Positions 7,376 through 9,329 of a stretch of DNA of 9,329 bases are shown piece by piece. The notes under the pieces were generated by a model. That model did no database searches. It saw nothing but the letters and a program-made list of their open reading frames with translations, and was not told where the DNA came from. Location of the stretch: NCBI GenBank assembly GCA_030649435.1, contig JAUSKE010000159.1:1-9329 (forward strand), written 5' to 3'. A program made the translations under genes and the position numbers. Numbering within the stretch: the first letter of the stretch is position 1; the number at the start of each line of letters is the position of its first letter. The DNA is from Deltaproteobacteria bacterium. GTDB lineage: Bacteria > UBA10199 > JACPAL01 > JACOUP01.

Positions 7376-8884
7376 CTAGTCGTTTTTCAGCTCAAAGTCA
7401 ATCCAACGCTTGTCCATATTGACGCCAACCACCTGGACGGTCAACCGGTCCCCGATCTGAAAACGACGCTTCTTTTTTCGTCCGACCAGGACCTGATTTT
7501 TTTCGATAAAAACATAGTAATCATCTTTCAATTTTCGGATCGGCAACAACCCTTGCACGAAGAAAGGGATCAATTCGATAAAAAGACCGAATTTGGTCAC
7601 CCCTGCAATGATCCCTTCGTAGACCTCTCCCTTTTTCTCCTTCATAAAGAGGCAGGAAATTTTATCACGTGAGGCATACTCCGCCTTCATCGCCACCCTC
7701 TCATGTTCGGAGCAATGCTTGGCGAGCTGCTTCAACTCACCCTCCTCGTTCCCTTTGTCACCACCCCTTTTTCCGTCGAGAACCTTGGACAAAGTCCGAT
7801 GCACGACAAGATCCGGATACCGTCGGATCGGAGAGGTGAAGTGGGTGTAGCAATCTGAGGCGAGACCAAAGTGACCGATATTGTCGGTATCGTAGACCGC
7901 CTGTTTCATCGAACGAAGGAGCATCGTGTTGATCAACCGTTCTTCGGGCCGCCCCTTGATTTGGCGAAGCAGCGTTGAAAAAGAAGCAGGACTTATTTGT
8001 TTTCCGATCCGGAAAGGAATCCCCAAGTGGTGAAGAAGTTCACTGAAACCGGAAATCTTCTCCGCGTCAGGTTTGTCATGAATCCTGTAGAGTGAGGGCT
8101 GTTTCTTCTCGGCAATAAACGTGGCAACCGCCTCGTTGGCGGCGATCATAAATTCTTCAATAAGTTTATGGGCTTTGTTCCGCTCCGACCGAACGATTTT
8201 CTCGACCGTCCCCTCTTCCAGATTCTGAATAATCTCTGGCTCCGGCAAATCAAAATCGATGCTCCCCCGCTCTGTTCGTTGGACTCCGATCCGGTCGGCA
8301 AGCTCTTCCATCAACATCAGGTCATTCACAACAGAAGACCACTTCTGCCGAACCGATTCATCCTTGTCGACAAGGACCTGCCGGACGATGGTATAAGTCA
8401 GTCGCGCAGCGCTTTTGATCACACTCTTGTAGAAGGAAGAACCAATCCGCCTCCCCTGCGCGTCAAAATCGATCTCGGCGGTAAAAGTGAGGCGATCCTC
8501 GTGAGGGTTCAGACTGCAAATCCCGTTAGAAAGTTTCTCTGGCAACATCGGCAGACATTCACCCGGAAAATAAACACTCGTTGCCCGACTCATCGCTTCT
8601 TCATCCAATAAACTCTTCGGTCGGACGTAATGACTGACATCGGCGATGGAAACCCAAAGGGTGTACCCCGATTCATTTCGTTTGACTGAAATTGCATCAT
8701 CAAAATCTTTGGCTGTTTCACCATCAATGGTGACGGTCAAGAGAGAACGAAGGTCTTTTCTCCCCTTGATCTCCTCCGGTGAAACCTTGGCGGAAACCTC
8801 ACTGGCCTCCTTCAAAACTTTTTCGGGGAACGTCTCGGAAAGCTTAAATTCCTTGATGATTTCAGCAAAATGGCTAGTCGGCAT
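7376..8884 (-). CDS. rnr: RNase II/R family 3'-5' exoribonuclease lacking cold-shock domains
   Basis: Processive 3'-to-5' exoribonuclease. The RNB catalytic domain (about residues 47-372) holds TIDGETAKDFDDAI with D54, D60, D62 and D63, the same spacing as the E. coli RNase R metal-binding aspartates, and HFTSPIRRYPDL at 348-359. A C-terminal S1 RNA-binding domain covers about 419-500. At 502 residues it is some 215 residues shorter at the N-terminus than E. coli RNase R: both cold-shock domains and the leading helical region are absent. The reading frame is closed by a TGA at 8918-8920, so the shortness is real for this sequence. I choose the ATG at 8882-8884 because GGGAG lies 10 nt before it; a GTG at 8891-8893 is in frame but directly abuts that site. 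No good promoter is seen on this strand. Confidence 0.92.
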   Translation of the reverse strand: MPTSHFAEIIKEFKLSETFPEKVLKEASEVSAKVSPEEIKGRKDLRSLLTVTIDGETAKDFDDAISVKRNESGYTLWVSIADVSHYVRPKSLLDEEAMSRATSVYFPGECLPMLPEKLSNGICSLNPHEDRLTFTAEIDFDAQGRRIGSSFYKSVIKSAARLTYTIVRQVLVDKDESVRQKWSSVVNDLMLMEELADRIGVQRTERGSIDFDLPEPEIIQNLEEGTVEKIVRSERNKAHKLIEEFMIAANEAVATFIAEKKQPSLYRIHDKPDAEKISGFSELLHHLGIPFRIGKQISPASFSTLLRQIKGRPEERLINTMLLRSMKQAVYDTDNIGHFGLASDCYTHFTSPIRRYPDLVVHRTLSKVLDGKRGGDKGNEEGELKQLAKHCSEHERVAMKAEYASRDKISCLFMKEKKGEVYEGIIAGVTKFGLFIELIPFFVQGLLPIRKLKDDYYVFIEKNQVLVGRKKKRRFQIGDRLTVQVVGVNMDKRWIDFELKND

Positions 8885-8910
8885 GGGGGGCACTCTCCCA
8901 CGATGAGGGT

Positions 8911-8940
8911 GTTGACGTCAACGACCAATTGGTCTATAGC
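8911..8940 (+). promoter_or_regulatory. promoter with two abutting perfect palindromes (operator-like)
   Basis: Plus-strand promoter for the zinc-ribbon gene: TTGACG (8912-8917), 17 bases, TATAGC (8935-8940), with the ATG only 7 nt further on. The -35 box lies inside a perfect 12-bp palindrome GTTGACGTCAAC (8911-8922), and the whole rest of the spacer is a second perfect 12-bp palindrome GACCAATTGGTC (8923-8934). This looks like regulator binding sites that would block RNA polymerase. The site also lies upstream of the divergent RNase gene. Which protein binds is unknown. Confidence 0.6.
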
Positions 8941-8947
8941 GAGCCTC

Positions 8948-9136
8948 ATGCCCCGACGTGACAAGAGCGAGGAATTGCTCGAAGATTATTGCCCTCACTG
9001 TGGTCAATATGCCGCTGGAGATTCGGTTTGTCCTAACTGTGGCGGCAAGATTTTTAACGACTCCGGCCTCGATGAACATGATGAAGATGAAGGGGATGAT
9101 GGGGTCGTTGACGACGAGGACGAAGCCGACTTCTAA
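8948..9136 (+). CDS. small zinc-ribbon protein with acidic tail
   Basis: A 62-residue protein of unknown function. Residues 15-31 form a C-x2-C-x9-C-x2-C zinc ribbon (CPHC ... CPNC), preceded by a charged helix (MPRRDKSEELLEDY) and followed by an extremely acidic tail (about residues 40-62, mostly D and E). It has no membrane segment or signal peptide, so it is cytoplasmic. Zinc ribbons of this double-knuckle kind often bind nucleic acid or protein, and an acidic tail argues for protein contact, for example with ribosome or polymerase subunits, but this is speculation. The ATG at 8948 is preferred over an in-frame upstream ATG at 8870 because the ORF before 8948 overlaps the divergent RNase gene and the promoter. 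The mRNA is predicted to be leaderless. It lies 18 nt before a tRNA gene. Confidence 0.85.
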   Translation: MPRRDKSEELLEDYCPHCGQYAAGDSVCPNCGGKIFNDSGLDEHDEDEGDDGVVDDEDEADF

Positions 9137-9154
9137 TCATTCGTAAAATTTTTA

Positions 9155-9237
9155 GCCCGGGTGGTGAAATGGCAGACACGCTAGCTTCAGGAGCTAGTCC
9201 CCGCAAGGGGGTGGAGGTTCGAGTCCTCTCTCCAGCA
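9155..9237 (+). tRNA. tRNA-Leu (anticodon CAG), acceptor stem imperfect
   Basis: Cloverleaf with D-stem GTG/CAC, anticodon stem CTAGC (9181-9185) / GCTAG (9193-9197), loop TTCAGGA giving anticodon CAG, a long variable arm CCCC-GCAA-GGGG (9199-9210) as in class II tRNAs, and T-arm GGAGG-TTCGAGT-CCTCT. The CAG anticodon with a long variable arm identifies leucine, decoding CUG. The acceptor stem is flawed: GCCCGGG (9155-9161) faces CTCCAGC (9230-9236), giving mismatches C3-A70 and C4-C69 plus one G-U. The discriminator is A; CCA is not encoded (CAA follows). It could be a working tRNA with a weak stem, a hybrid of two tRNA-Leu genes, or an assembly artefact. Confidence 0.85.
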
Positions 9238-9256
9238 CAACAAAATGTTCAGGGCG

Positions 9257-9329
9257 CACTAGTTCACCCCGCCGTTGGCGGGGCAAGGGAGCTAGTGGCC
9301 GCAAGGTCTTGGGAGTTCGAGTCTCCCCT
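9257..9329 (+). pseudogene. interrupted tRNA-Leu-like 3' half, cut by window end
   Basis: The sequence from 9287 on reads like the 3' half of a tRNA-Leu: GCTAG anticodon 3' arm (9291-9295), variable arm GGCC-GCAA-GGTC (9297-9308), and T-arm GGGAG-TTCGAGT-CTCCC (9311-9327). A matching 5' anticodon arm CTAGT occurs at 9259-9263, but 27 nt instead of 7 lie between the arms. They include a perfect 7-bp hairpin CCCCGCC-GTT-GGCGGGG (9267-9283). No D-arm or 5' acceptor arm can be found in the 19 nt between the previous tRNA and this point. It is best read as a broken or rearranged tRNA-Leu, or an assembly join. The acceptor 3' strand lies beyond the window. Confidence 0.5.

Noticed and set aside
7373..7401. 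Possible promoter for the glycosyltransferase (TTGACT, 17 bases, TAGGTA on the minus strand)
   Set aside because: The -35 box is coding sequence of the RNase gene and the -10 box matches consensus at only two of six positions.
8893..8921. Minus-strand promoter for the RNase gene using the second TTGACG of the palindrome
   Set aside because: The hexamer 17 bases downstream is GGAGAG, which does not resemble a -10 box.
8885..8950. Minus-strand reading frame beginning MRLAIDQLVVDVNTLI, faintly like a PIN-domain start
   Set aside because: It is short, runs through the operator palindromes, and continues out of frame into the RNase gene.

Overview
The window is an ordinary chromosomal segment of a bacterium with roughly balanced base composition. 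It is most likely a deltaproteobacterium-like lineage (Desulfobacterota, Myxococcota, Bdellovibrionota or a related candidate phylum). That placement rests on the gene order zapA - 5-formyl-THF cyclo-ligase - rny - ymdB - tyrS and on the general look of the partial 16S rRNA. No database was searched, so it is an inference. The window begins inside 16S rRNA and ends inside a tRNA-like sequence. Both are repeat types at which assemblies often break.

Layout, right to left, since almost everything is on the minus strand: a ribonuclease of the RNase II/R family lacking its N-terminal cold-shock domains (7376-8884); a membrane family-2 glycosyltransferase (5850-7361); a strong promoter (5806-5834); then zapA (5519-5797), a 129-nt long-hairpin RNA candidate that may be 6S RNA (5365-5493), 5-formyl-THF cyclo-ligase (4770-5351), rny (3125-4693), ymdB (2339-3118) and tyrS (1139-2329). 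An intrinsic terminator follows (1091-1135), then a ~300-nt rRNA leader with hairpins and a boxA-like motif, and the 5' half of 16S rRNA (1-835). On the plus strand, diverging from the RNase gene, are a small zinc-ribbon protein (8948-9136), a tRNA-Leu(CAG) with an imperfect acceptor stem (9155-9237) and an interrupted tRNA-Leu-like 3' half that runs off the window.

The theme is RNA metabolism: an exoribonuclease, the membrane endoribonuclease RNase Y, its usual partner YmdB, a tRNA synthetase, a possible 6S RNA, rRNA and tRNA. ZapA adds cell division and the cyclo-ligase adds one-carbon metabolism. Tight spacing (6-10 nt) and a ribosome-binding site overlapping a stop codon suggest that rny, ymdB and tyrS are cotranscribed.

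I found no defence system, mobile element, CRISPR array or clearly new multi-gene system. The points most worth a second look are the structured RNA in the zapA-cyclo-ligase gap and its alternative pairing at the next ribosome-binding site, two promoters that predict leaderless mRNAs, two abutting perfect palindromes in the divergent promoter, the cold-shock-less RNase R, a near-identical hairpin in two separate intergenic regions, and the abnormal tRNA-Leu sequences.
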